Source: Vigna angularis
Lineage: Eukaryota; Streptophyta; Magnoliopsida; Fabales; Fabaceae
Length of the DNA: 64,000 nucleotides
NCBI RefSeq assembly: GCF_016808095.1
Contig: NC_068971.1
Span: forward strand, 18,216,501 to 18,280,500
Direction: 5' to 3'
The notes under the pieces: model-generated
Told to the model about the DNA's origin: nothing
The model's database searches: none
Seen by the model: only the letters and a program-made list of their open reading frames with translations
In this document: positions 46,267 through 57,400 of the stretch, in pieces
Layout of the letters: each line of letters starts with the position of its first letter
How positions within the stretch are numbered: the first letter of the stretch is position 1
Made by a program: the position numbers and the translations under genes

Positions 46267-47573
46267 TGATAACAGTTGAAAAACTGTTATTTTCATGCTT
46301 AAAATTGATACTAAAAGCAACCTTTAGACTTAGAAACTAGCTTGAAATCAATGCTTTTATCTATATTTTCAGAAATAAGAGAGCTGGACAGGTTTATGCT
46401 TGATTTGAGTGTTTTTGTGCAGGTTTTGAGGTGAATTTAGTGAAAGAAGTAAAGAAGAAGAGAAGTGGAATCATAAAAGGAAGCAAAGAGTGCAAAAAGA
46501 GAAGTCGAAGGCACCGCTCAGCGGCATTTTACCACTGAGCGGCACTCAGGAGGTCACGGGAGGTCCGCTGAGGGGCAAACTGGCCGCTGAGGGGGAGAAA
46601 AGTGAAGCGAGGTCACCGCTGAGCGGTATTTACCGCTGAGCGGCACTTTTTGGGCTTGGGCTTTTGTAATCTTTTGTAACTCTAGAATAGTATATAAGGA
46701 CTTGCACGTCCTAGGGTTAGACATCTTTGGCAGAAACGAGGCAAACACTCTCTCTTCCACCCCTTTGAAGGAGGATCTTGGATGCTCAGGCTACCTCTTC
46801 ACCTTTATTGGGTTTATTCTTTCATACTTTCATTGTAATTCATCTAGGTTCACCATGAATATGGTGAACTAAACCTTGTATGTTTGTTGGGGAATCAATG
46901 TAATCTCTTGAAGCTCTCATATATGGAATTTATGCTTGCATCTTTTAATTAAGACTTATGCTTTCTTTCATCATTAGTTAGGGTTTTTCCTCTTTGCTTA
47001 ATGCTTGCATTGTTTAACTCATTCTAATGCATGATTATTGGTTTTGTCGATACGGACACGTACGGGGAAGTCTAGATCCGGGGAATTTCTCCCAATATTA
47101 TATTGGTTGTCGTTAAGCTCCTGCACTTATGAACTAATCATTAGGAATGCTAGGAATTGTATGAACTCGTGATTAGGGAGAAGCCATCTAGAATGGTACT
47201 TTAGAGAGTGGCATTAACAATGATGATTTGAATGTTGAATTCCTAAAATGTATGAGAGTGGATGAGATGAAATTGACCCCCAACAACATATTCATTCATA
47301 TATTCCATTGAAAGTGTTTATCTTTTGTTTTTGTCATTGATCAAACTTCATGCATACATGTTTAAATTTCGTCTTTTGCATAATATAATCAAAATATTTC
47401 GTTTGTAAGTCTTAGTTAATCAAGAAACCACACAACTAAACTAGGCCGTGAGTCCTTTGGGAAGAACGATACTTGGTCTTACCAAGTTTATTACTTGAAC
47501 GATTCGGTCATACTTGCCGATTGTGAAACAAGTTTGTGACATCATATTTTGGTGCTTACAAATTTGTCCATCA
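46267..47573 (+). repeat. Athila-C family solo LTR in G2 gag
   Basis: This 1307-bp LTR (TGATAACAG to TTTGTCCATCA) is flanked by the perfect duplication TCAAC (46262-46266 and 47574-47578). GC-rich palindromes lie at 46512-46650. Confidence 0.94.
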
Positions 47574-47578
47574 TCAAC

Positions 47579-48317
47579 CTAGCTTGTTCGACGTCTCGAG
47601 CTCGTTCTATTGCCGTCAACAAGTCGCGTGGGTCGTGCAATCTCTTTAAATTTCGCAATCCCTCTTGCAATCCAACAAAAAAATATCCCACTAGTTGCTC
47701 TTTAGTTGCTCCGGTTGCTTGTGCCACGAGTATTTCAAATTCCTAGATTTACTCGTCGACGCTCCCTCTGTATCGCACGACCGCCAGCTTCTAAAAAACG
47801 GTGCCCCGATTCAGTCCGCTGAACCTCCTCGTTAGTGCCATTGTGAACAGCTTCCAAGTTGGGTGTCTGGTTTTCTTTCACTAGAAGCGGAACCAGTAGT
47901 TAGCGCCTCCCTCCATACATACATAAACCAACTTCATCTTCTCCTTCTCCGTCACTTCTTGAATGTCGAAGAACTTCTCAGCCTTTGCGATCCAACCCGT
48001 GGGGTAAGTACCTTCTAAAGTTGGTAGCTCAACGTGCTTCATCCAACTGCATTGTACTTCGCCTCAGTCATTTTCCGATTGATCCTCTGAGCTCTCCGGT
48101 GGTCGTCGCTCGCGTTCGGCATTGACGAAATCACGACATCCTTCGGTACTCCGATCATGGTTCCTAGAGTGTCGTTCTGAAGCCCGTTGGAATGCGAGAC
48201 TCATCGCTCATACCTCCGCCTTCAATTCCTCCATTGTCGACTCCATCACCACCATTCGTCCCTCCATTCTTCTTCGCTACCGCTCCTCCTCGCTATTCTT
48301 CCCTCCAAAACAAATCC
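47579..48317 (-). pseudogene. G2 Gag N-terminal part
   Basis: Minus-strand frames include ATKEQLVGYFFVGLQEGLRN and RARDVEQARLM, matching the chromovirus Gag core also seen in G1 (EEQILGYFMAGLQEEV). Several frames are needed, so it is not intact. It adjoins the G2 primer-binding site (48318-48332). Confidence 0.8.
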
Positions 48318-48335
48318 GGCAGGTCGGACCAAACT

Positions 48336-48667
48336 TGTTAGGTTCCTTTGTTCAGTAGACCAAACAGAACACACTCTTCTCACAATAATACTCGAAATAG
48401 TAAAAGATGAAAGTATGTGTATGTATATTATTGAATCTGTAATGTATATCCAGAAGAAAAATACAAGTAAATGTTTCCCAAGGAAGCCTCCCTTCCTCCA
48501 CTGGCCAAGAGGTCCAGTCTAAACCAAAACAGAATATCTGATATCCCCTCTCTCCCCCATTTCGTTTATTATTTATACTCTCTCTCTTGTAACAAACTAA
48601 CCTCCTTTCCCGCCTCTACTTTTCTCCCCTCTTATTCCTCCTTATGTAAACCTTTAATTGTCTAACA
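48336..48667 (-). repeat. G2 5' LTR
   Basis: This 332-bp LTR (TGTTAGG to CTAACA) is partnered with 14665-14996 and about 93% identical to it. The primer-binding site GGCAGGTCGGACCAA (plus strand) lies at 48318-48332. Confidence 0.9.
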
Positions 48668-49375
48668 AAGGATAAAATTGAATTTATGTTGTTTTGTAGT
48701 GTTATCTTTCAGTGAGTCTGTTTATTGCACCTTCGGTTTTTTGGGTATCACACTTGTATGATTTTAGTCCTCCGATTTCATTTGTGCCAATGAGAACTTC
48801 CAAGTATTGCAAATTTGTGATTTTAGCTCCTATGTAATTGGATTTTGATAATGTGAAAATGATTTGTGGTATGTTTAGAAGACTATTAGAACCTATAAAA
48901 CTAAAATCACACATTTGCAATACTTAGAACCAATTGATGCAGTTAAAACCTTAGGGATTGAAATCAGACAATTGTGATATCTGGTAGACCAAAAGTAAAG
49001 TTAAGTCTTTTCTTGTAGGAACTAAATATCTTCCCCAGTCTACCACCATTCTACTTATTTTATTATCTTGGTGCAACTTAAATTTTTTAAAAGAATTTGA
49101 ATGGCAGTGTGATAGAGTCAGTTTGTGTCTTAGACCTGGGTATATGTGTAAATCTAGTTTCAATTTGGCTGGTTATATCTCGTTCATTAAAGAATGACCT
49201 GTAATATATCCTATGCCTTAGAAAAGTTAGATATGCAAATATAGTTTCAGGTATACCCGCTTATTCTTGGCTAGTGAGGTTATGCTTGTTTCTTGAATTT
49301 GGGTTTCCCCTTAACTTTCAAGTGCTAATCTTGTAATAATTTAACTTTGATGGTTGAAATTTGAAAATTGTAAGG
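48668..49375. other. Host target sequence right of G2, no recognised gene
   Basis: This is low-copy-looking AT-rich sequence. Before the G2 insertion it was contiguous with 14664. It may be an intron of the exon candidate that follows. Confidence 0.35.
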
Positions 49376-50612
49376 ACGTGCTGGCTGGTTTGAAATTGTT
49401 GATCATTCAGCGGCAAAAATGATCACATGTGTTGAATATAGTGAAAAACTATATTTGGGATTAATCTACCTTGTTTTAAATACACACATAGGGTTTTCTA
49501 TTTATAATAGAAAAAATATGGGCTAAGCCCAAAATACAAATAAGAAATAATAACAAACTAACTAATAGATAAAAGATAATGATAAAAGATATAATATATC
49601 TAACACTCTCCCTCAAGCTGTGCATACAAATTGTATGTACAAAAGCTTGTTACTAATATAATCCATAAAGACTTAGTGAAAATATCTACTTCTACACTCG
49701 AGTGACACCAAATTGCTAATGATTTGCAAGACGACATAGAAGACGAAATACCAACCCAAAGACTCCCCCTAAGCAACAAATCTGAGAGGTTGTTCCATGT
49801 AAATCTCTTCTTGCAAATTACCGTTGAAGAATGCCACTAGTGGATAAAGATGTAATTGTTGAAGAGCCACCATGGCTATAAATAAACTAACAAGAACCAT
49901 CTTTTCCATGAAAAAAAAAAGCATATATAGACGGGTCAAACACAATGGTGACAAAAAAATGAGGTCAGAAGAGACACCAGCGGAAAAAGTCATGGATGAA
50001 TAAGAGAGAGAAATCATAAAAAATCCAAAATTATCCAATCAAGACACCTGAAAAAGGAAAAAGAGCAACCTCGATGCTCTAAACAACTACCAAACATGCC
50101 ACAATGCACGACAAAAAAGGGAGCAAATCCATAACTTTAAAAGGAACTCCGATGAAGGCGTCGTTAAAGGCATGGTAGTCGCCTGGCCGAGACGATGAAA
50201 ACAATGTGATCATCAGTCAACACTAGAACTTCGGTAGTGACCGTGGTAGACGATGGCATCGTCGGCGGCAGTAGATGGCGCTGCCGGCGGCAGTAGATGG
50301 CGCTGCCGGCGGCAGTGGATGATGTAGTGGCAGAGGCACCAGAAACTTTTTTCCTCAAAAAAGAACCTTATGCTCTAGATATCATGTTGAATATAGTGAA
50401 AAACTGAATTTGGGATTAATCTCCCTTGTGTTAAATACACACATAGGGTTTTTTATTTATAATAGAAGAAATATGGGCTAAGCCCAAAATACAAATAAGA
50501 AATAATAACAAACTAACTAAAAGATAAAAGATAATGATAAAAGATATAATATATCTAACAAGATGCAAGAAGATGGCTGATAAATTCAACCTTAAAATGA
50601 TTCGATCCATTG
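49376..50612 (+). pseudogene. Exon candidate of a host gene, split by a small Copia element
   Basis: If the element at 49430-50560 and one copy of its 5-bp duplication are removed, 49376-49429 joins 50566-50612 in one open frame. It reads RAGWFEIVDHSAAKMITC then KKMADKFNLKMIRSI. It has an AG acceptor at 49374-49375 and a donor ATTG/GTATGC at 50612. The composition looks like conserved protein, but I do not recognise the family. It may connect to the open exon at 60260-60342 in matching phase. Confidence 0.4.
49430..50560 (-). mobile_element. Short Copia-derived LTR element, internally deleted
   Basis: Two 176-bp LTRs (49430-49605 and 50385-50560) have TGTTGAATATAG and ATCTAACA ends. In minus sense a Copia-like primer-binding site (TGATATCTAGAGC) adjoins the right LTR and a polypurine tract (CTTGAGGGAGAG) adjoins the left one. 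The flanking 5-mers ACATG and AGATG differ by one base. The 779-bp interior retains a Copia RT fragment in minus sense (NGNLQEEIYMEQPLRF), a leader and a 22-bp GC-rich minisatellite (about 50258-50320). It cannot be autonomous. Confidence 0.9.
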
Positions 50613-51689
50613 GTATGCTTTATGCTCTTATTTTCCTTGTGTGCAATGCTTTTGAAAATTTCATATGAATAATGTTCATTGATTGTGGATGCAAAATAAA
50701 CAAAACCTTGTAGCATATTTCTTGTTGATTTATGTATCTTTTTTTTGTATAATGATAATATTAATCGTGAGGCAATGTTCTAGAAGTTATACTATTTATT
50801 ATATAAAAAACACATATTGTAACATCCCAAAATATAGCATAGATACTATATATGAGTCATCACATGAAGGATAAGATAGAACAGTTAAAACTATTATATA
50901 AAGTTTAACTTACAGTCATCCAAAAATAACCATAAAATTTAAACTTTATAAACAACTAGTCTATTACAAAATTATTTACAATACTACTTCTAAAACTACT
51001 AAACAGCTAGATCCTTTCCATCAAGAGCTTGCTCCGCGGAGATCTCATCTCCCTCTGCTCACACAGGATGATCATTGCAAAGGAAAACATCACACATACA
51101 AAACACAAATCCTGTAGAAGGGTAAGCTAGTTTAAATAAAAGAGTAATTATATAATCATTATCTATACTTCATACGATCATACACATTCGTTCACATCAC
51201 ACCACCCATTATGCATGACACTATACTACTTTGACCGTCCGGACCTAGAATAAATACCGAGCTATGAAAGATTGTGCACTTGTGGTGGTCTTTACTGCTT
51301 TACAAAACCATTGCCATGGGTTTCACCCTACCACACACACAAGGTTAGTCCGTTACCGTGCAATAGGCCTCCAGGTAGCGCCTACACTAGGACCTCCTAC
51401 TACTGTCACCACATGAATCAATGCTCTATGTGAGAATGAAAGATAATTAGAGTGTTAGGATAACCTCCAATACTGAGCTCCCTATATTTATCCTAAACAT
51501 ACAAGTATCTCACTAAGAGATTCCACTTTGATACTCACTTACACCGCATTGAAATCATACTTTCTTTCACTTTGAATCACCAATCATACCTTTGATACTC
51601 ATATAATTCCATACACATTCATACATAACATTCAATGAATTATACCATCATTCAAACCACTCAAGAACAAAGAAGGAAAGAACAACATA

Positions 51690-52070
51690 AACCTGGACCA
51701 GTCGCTCAACGCATACACTCGTTGAGCGACCTCTGACTCCTCTTGCTCTCTGAATCCACAGATAGTGGCTCCAACCTCTAACCCACTCGCTCTACGACCC
51801 AATTCGCTGAGCGGATTAAATACTAGTGGTACCAAACCTCAACCACTCGCATAACGCCCCAGATTCGATATGCGAAAGCCCAAACAGTGACCAAACCCCT
51901 CAAAAACTTCTTGTGCACACCCCTTCGCTATTCGAACAAATCTGGCAGTGAACCCAGACCACAACCAAGCGCTCACGCACCAATTCACTATGCGAAAACA
52001 TAAGACAGAGAGCCAACTCCTACAACTATTCGCACATCGAACATCTCGCTGTGCGAATGCTTTGACAGAG
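51690..52070. repeat. Modular array of imperfect GC-rich inverted motifs in the Gypsy LTR
   Basis: Pairs of related words recur roughly every 60 bp, such as TCGCTCAACGC with TCGTTGAGCGA, GCATAACGCC with GATATGCGAAAG and TCGCACATCGAA with TCGCTGTGCGAAT. They are separated by CAGTGACCAAACC- or GACAGAGAGC-like spacers. One more module lies at 53395-53435, after the inserted solo LTR. Confidence 0.55.
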
Positions 52071-52076
52071 AGCAAC

Positions 52077-53381
52077 TGATAACAGTTGAAAAACTGTTAT
52101 TTTCATGCTTAAATTGGATACTAAAAGCAACCTTTAACACTTAGAAACTAGCTTGAAATCATGTTTTTGGTCATATTTTTAGAAATAAGAGAGCTGGACA
52201 AGTAAATGCTTGATTTCAGTGTTTTATGCAGGTTTTAAGGTGAATTTGGTGAAAGAAGTGAAGAAGGATAGAAATGAAATCAGAAAAGACATCAAAAAGT
52301 GCAAAAGGAGAAGCCGCAACCACCGCTCAGCGGCAGTTTACCGCTGAGCGGCACTCAGAAACCCACGTTGGCTCCGCTGAGGGGTGCAAAGGCCGCTGAG
52401 GGGAGGAAATCAACTCACGCACTTACTGCTGAGCGGTAGTTTACCGCTGAGCGGCACTATTTTGGGCTTGGGCCTAATTTTGTGTATTATTATGAACAAG
52501 TATATAAGCTTTAGGTGTTCCTAGGGTTTGTATCTTTGGCTGGGACGAAGCAAACACTCTCTTTTCCACCCCTTTGAAGGAAGATCTTGGATGCTCAGGC
52601 TACCTCTCTACCTTTCTAGGGTTTTATCTTTCATTCTTTCATTATTGTTCATCTAGATTCACCATGAATATGGTGAACTAAACCTTGTATTGTTGTTGGG
52701 GGATCAATGTAATCTTGTGACACTCTCATATATGGAATTAATGTTTAAACATCTTATTTGAGATACATGCTTTCTTTCATCATTAGTTAGGGTTTTTCCT
52801 CTTTGCTCAAAGCATGCATTTTTTAACTCATTCATTGTCATGATCATTGATTTTGTCGATATGGGAACGTACGGGGAAGTCTAGATCCGGGGAATTTCTC
52901 CCAATAGCATATTGGTTGCCTTTAAGCTCCTGCACTTCAGAACTAATTACTAGGAATGCTAGGAATTGTATGAACTCGTAATTAAGGATAGGCCTTCTTA
53001 ACAAGGTGATTTAGAGAGTGGCATTAACATTGATGAAAAGAGTGATGAATTCCTAAAGTATATGAGAGTGGATAAGATGAAATTGATAACCCCAACAACA
53101 TACTCATCCATATCATTCATTACGTGTTTGTTTTACTCTTTTTGCCATTGATCACATTCATGCATACATGTTTAATTATTGTCTTTTGCATTAAAAACCT
53201 ATAATCAATCGTTCACAAGTCTTAAATAATCAACAAATCAGATAACTAACTAGGCCGTGAGTCCTTTGGGAAAACGATACTTGGTCTTACCTAGTTTTAT
53301 TACTTGATACGATTCGGTCACACTTGCCGATTGTTAAACAAGTTTGTGGCGCCGTTTTTGATGTTCATAAATTTGTCATCA
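52077..53381 (+). repeat. Athila-C family solo LTR in the Gypsy LTR
   Basis: This 1305-bp LTR (TGATAACAG to TTTGTCATCA) is flanked by the perfect duplication GCAAC (52072-52076 and 53382-53386). GC-rich palindromes lie at 52320-52465 and the internal primer-binding-like sequence GTGGCGCCGTTTTT is at 53347. Confidence 0.95.
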
Positions 53382-54457
53382 GCAACCTGCCAGGACTACT
53401 CGGTGTGCAAAATTATTCGCTCAGCGAGTCTGCATAATCTGCAGCACGAAATTCTGCAGAATTATGCAACTCAAACCCCATTTACCAATTCTAACTATTT
53501 TTCCCAACTTCTAACACTCCTAAATTGTGTTATATACCTAATTAGACTTAACTAAATGTTCCTAAACCTTCCTAACATCAACCTAAAGTTTTTATGGATC
53601 AATTCCTACTTCAAAACCTCTAAAATTACTACTTATAGACCCAAAATCAAATCTACCACTTTTAACACACTTTTGACTAGTTTAAGGGTTCAAACAAGTC
53701 ATATTTGACTTACCAAAGCTACCCCAACAAACCCATTTAGCATCTAACCTCTAATTCTCATTTTCACTAACTCACTTCCTCATAACTAACTTAAACTACT
53801 ACAATTTGACTCTAACCACAACCAAAAAACCTCCCCTGCAGATTTCTAACCTCTTATACCACCAATAATAGATCAAAATCATTCAAATCAGATCATCATA
53901 TTAGTTTTAAATAATCACAATCCAAAACATCAATTCTCATCATAATTATATACCACACAACATCATTTCAATTCAATTAACATAAGGATCATCTCTTCCA
54001 TGAACATACTCAGTAATTTAAAAAGGATTTAAGAATTTCCTAGCTTCCCTTGCCTCTATAAAACTGCACAGCTCAAAAATTACACCGACAGTTGCCTCTA
54101 CAAAAACCTACAACTCACCGATTGATGATAGGAAACCAACCTTAGAACCTAAATTGAGATAGAAATTGAAGAGAAAACAAGTAGATACATGTGAACAGAA
54201 ATCGTTGCATGATCACGCTCCAAGAACACGGAGAAAGAGAGGAAACAACTTACCGGCTCAAAACAAGAAATTGATCGGTAGAGATTGTCGCCCTCGATGC
54301 TAGGATCGTCTAGGTACTCCCTAATCATCAAACAGATACACCGAGAGTGAGAAAAGGTAGAGAGAAGTGAGAGAAAGAGAAGAGAGCAGTGTTTTAGAGA
54401 GATAGAAGTATTTTAGATAATGAACCGAATTTTAGAAAATTCTATCTATATTATAAG

Positions 54458-57400
54458 TAGAGCTGTCATTTTAATTTGAAACCCCAAGGCCCGCCCTGAC
54501 CCTTCTTTAAAATAAGCCCCATTTTCTTGGCCCACGTTTCAGGGGGCTTTTTCACAGCCCCTGGCCCCAAAAGCCCTATGAAAGAGATTGATATTGGGTT
54601 AGGGCCGGGTCAGCCTCTTCACCCCAAACAATAGTTTTCACGCACTCTCACAACTCCTTCTTCTGGCATCATTTCCTTCACATCTCTCACGAACTTTCTT
54701 CCCTGATCATTCTCTTACAAGCACAAACCTACTTCAATCTCTAAAATCCCAAGCTCAAATGCAGAGAACACTCCCCCATGATCCCAACATCTTGAACAAG
54801 CATGACCAATCGTTGCCTTCTACAATCAAGCAATCACTGTAAAAAACCCCAACTTCTCGGAACAATCTCCACCAATCAAAACCCCTTTTGAATTAGACCC
54901 TCCATTGAAGGTAAGTATATATATTTTTTAGCTTAACTTTTAAATGTTGAATTTGTAATATGTTAGTATGAAGATGTAGAATATGTTCGAACGGAATGTG
55001 ATTTCTGATTTTGATAGTGAGTTGGATTGAATGATTACTAACTATAATTCTGAAGTATCTATAAAATGTATGTTGTGAACACTGCTTGTCAAGTTATTGT
55101 TGACCGTGAGTAGAAATTTTATTTTAAATTTGAGTTAAACGTCATTGAAAGTTTGCAAGATTATTTGAATAAACTTCTTTGCCATCCCAGTAAGTAGCAC
55201 TGAGAGAGGATCAAGCATCTACTGTTTCTGTCAGTCAGCTCATCTATGCAGATCCTACATTCAGCAACTTTTATACTTACAAAAATAAGAAAAATATGAT
55301 GACTTTTTTTCTTCTATAAATAGATTAATGATGAAAAATAGACACATGATAAGAAAATTAAGATAAAAAGCAATGATGAAAATAATTTTTTCTCTACATG
55401 CTACAATAAAAATTCATTAATGACTCTGTTTTGTTAAAAAAAGATTGATTAGTTTCACAGACAAAGAACAAAACAAAAGAAGTGATAAAACTTGCTCTAG
55501 TTTTGCTTTATGATAAAATGTTCATGTCAGTTAATCCAAGGTGCATGCTTAGCCTATTTTCTTTAACCCTTTATTTTTGTAATATGAACACACATAATGA
55601 TGAATTTTCCAAGTTGTGTCAAAAGCTAAGATACTCTCAGAAAGTATGCTGCAAACAAAAAGACTTGAGTTTTGTGCCACAAAAATTATCGTGCTGCATA
55701 GGAATTTACAACTCTCCAGACTTGCATAGATTTGAGGAATTGTTTCTTATGGAAAGAGATTCACTTCATCTTTTCTTTTATAAATATGAACTGCTTTTAG
55801 ATCAGACCAAGATAAATTGGATTAGAATGTTTAGCCTTCTTTAATTACTTGTGTGCAAGTTATAATCACGTGGAATGATTTTATAAGACCGATGTTGTTT
55901 GTTTGTTTTGGTTCATTTTCAATAGGTTTGTTAGATTTATAAGCACTCCAAAAGTTCTAAATAGGTTTGTGACAATAGAGAAGGAGATTGTGTAGATTGA
56001 AGAAGGGTCAATTTAGTCAAGTGAGAGGACCAATTTGGTCGCAGAAGTAGAAGGTATGAATACAAAATCTTATTTCCCCTATCATCATTTTTAATTAAAC
56101 TTTCTTGTGCTAAATTCTTATTTCTTTCAATAATTCTGCCGCTATTCAATTACAAAGGTCATTACTTTTTTCTTCTTTGAAAGTTCCGAATAGTATTAGA
56201 TGCTAAACTAACATGATATAGCTTTATCTTTGGCTAATCTAATTGGAAGGGTACAAAATTACTTTGATTTTTTGTACGATTTTCTGTAAGAAAGACTAAC
56301 ACATGAACCATTAGGCAATATCATTATCCATTTCTCACCTGGTGTGTTTAGCTGAAAGATGAGTTGTATATATTTATAAATTTATTCTTAGTTTTATAGG
56401 ACTTACATTAATGTTTCATAAAGTTCTATAGAAGAAAGACCTATTTAAAAATAATTTTCATTTATCTATGCAGTTGTGTGCAATAACTTTTAAATACGGA
56501 CCACCTTAAGAGTAATCCTTTAACTTTGGTTGATGATCTTGCATCTGAAACTCCTGGTCCATCTGAGAGTGCTACCACCAATAAAAAAGAAGTGTCAAAT
56601 GTTTGGAATTTTTTCACAAAAATAGGAAAAGATGAGGATGGCATTGAAAAGGTTGCATGTAAGTATTGTGGCAATAACTACAAAGTTGGAAAACATCCTG
56701 TTACTAAAAACAATTATGGAACTTCACATTTAAGTCGGCATGTCAATGCATGTAGAAGTATTGCAAACTTAGATGTGGATCTTTACCAACAAGGAAAGTT
56801 TGGGATCCGAAAAATCAATCAAAAAATTCATCGGAAGTTACTTGCAAGAGCCATAATTAAACATAGTCTTCCTTATAATTTTTGTCGAATATGAAGGAAT
56901 TAGAGAATGGATAAAATACATTAATCCTAATGTTGACATGAAATGTAGGAACACTACTGTTTCAGATGTGGAAAAGGAATACCTTGAACAGAAGGATAAA
57001 GTTAAGGAAATGATGTCTAGGATTCCTAATAGAATTTATTTAACATCTGATGTTTGGACTGCAGTTACTTCTGAGGGATATATTTGCCTAACTGCACACT
57101 TTGTTGATGAAAATTGGAAATTAACAAGTAAGATTCTTAACTTCTGTCGAATGAAACCACCACATACAGGTGTTGAACTAGAAAGTGTTGTGTTTGATTG
57201 CCTAAAGCAATGGGGTATTGATAAGAAAATTTTCTCAATTACCCTGGACAATGCGTCTGCCAATAATAATTTGCAAGACATTCTAAAAAGCCATCTTTGT
57301 GTTCATAGAAATTTATTATGTGATGGTGAGTTTTTCCATGTACGATGTTGTGCTCATACTCTTAATTTGATAGTTCAAGATGGTTTAAAGGTGATTGACA

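Larger units (their letters stand above)
14665..48667 (-). mobile_element. G2: Reina-like chromovirus (Ty3/Gypsy) split by nested insertions
   Basis: Two 332-bp LTRs in the same orientation bound this element: 14665-14996 (3' LTR in element sense) and 48336-48667 (5' LTR). They differ at about 25 positions by eye. A polypurine tract (GGGGAGGAGGGTAA in element sense) adjoins the left LTR and a primer-binding site adjoins the right one. Three insertions lie inside: G1 at 15025-32834, Athila-B at 33715-44333 and a solo LTR at 46267-47573. Removing them and their duplications leaves about 4.25 kb, encoding gag, then RT-RNase H-integrase-chromodomain. The flanking 5-mers GAGGC and AAGGA do not match, consistent with age or mutation. 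Protease and the RT N-terminus are deleted and stops are present, so it is dead. Confidence 0.88.
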
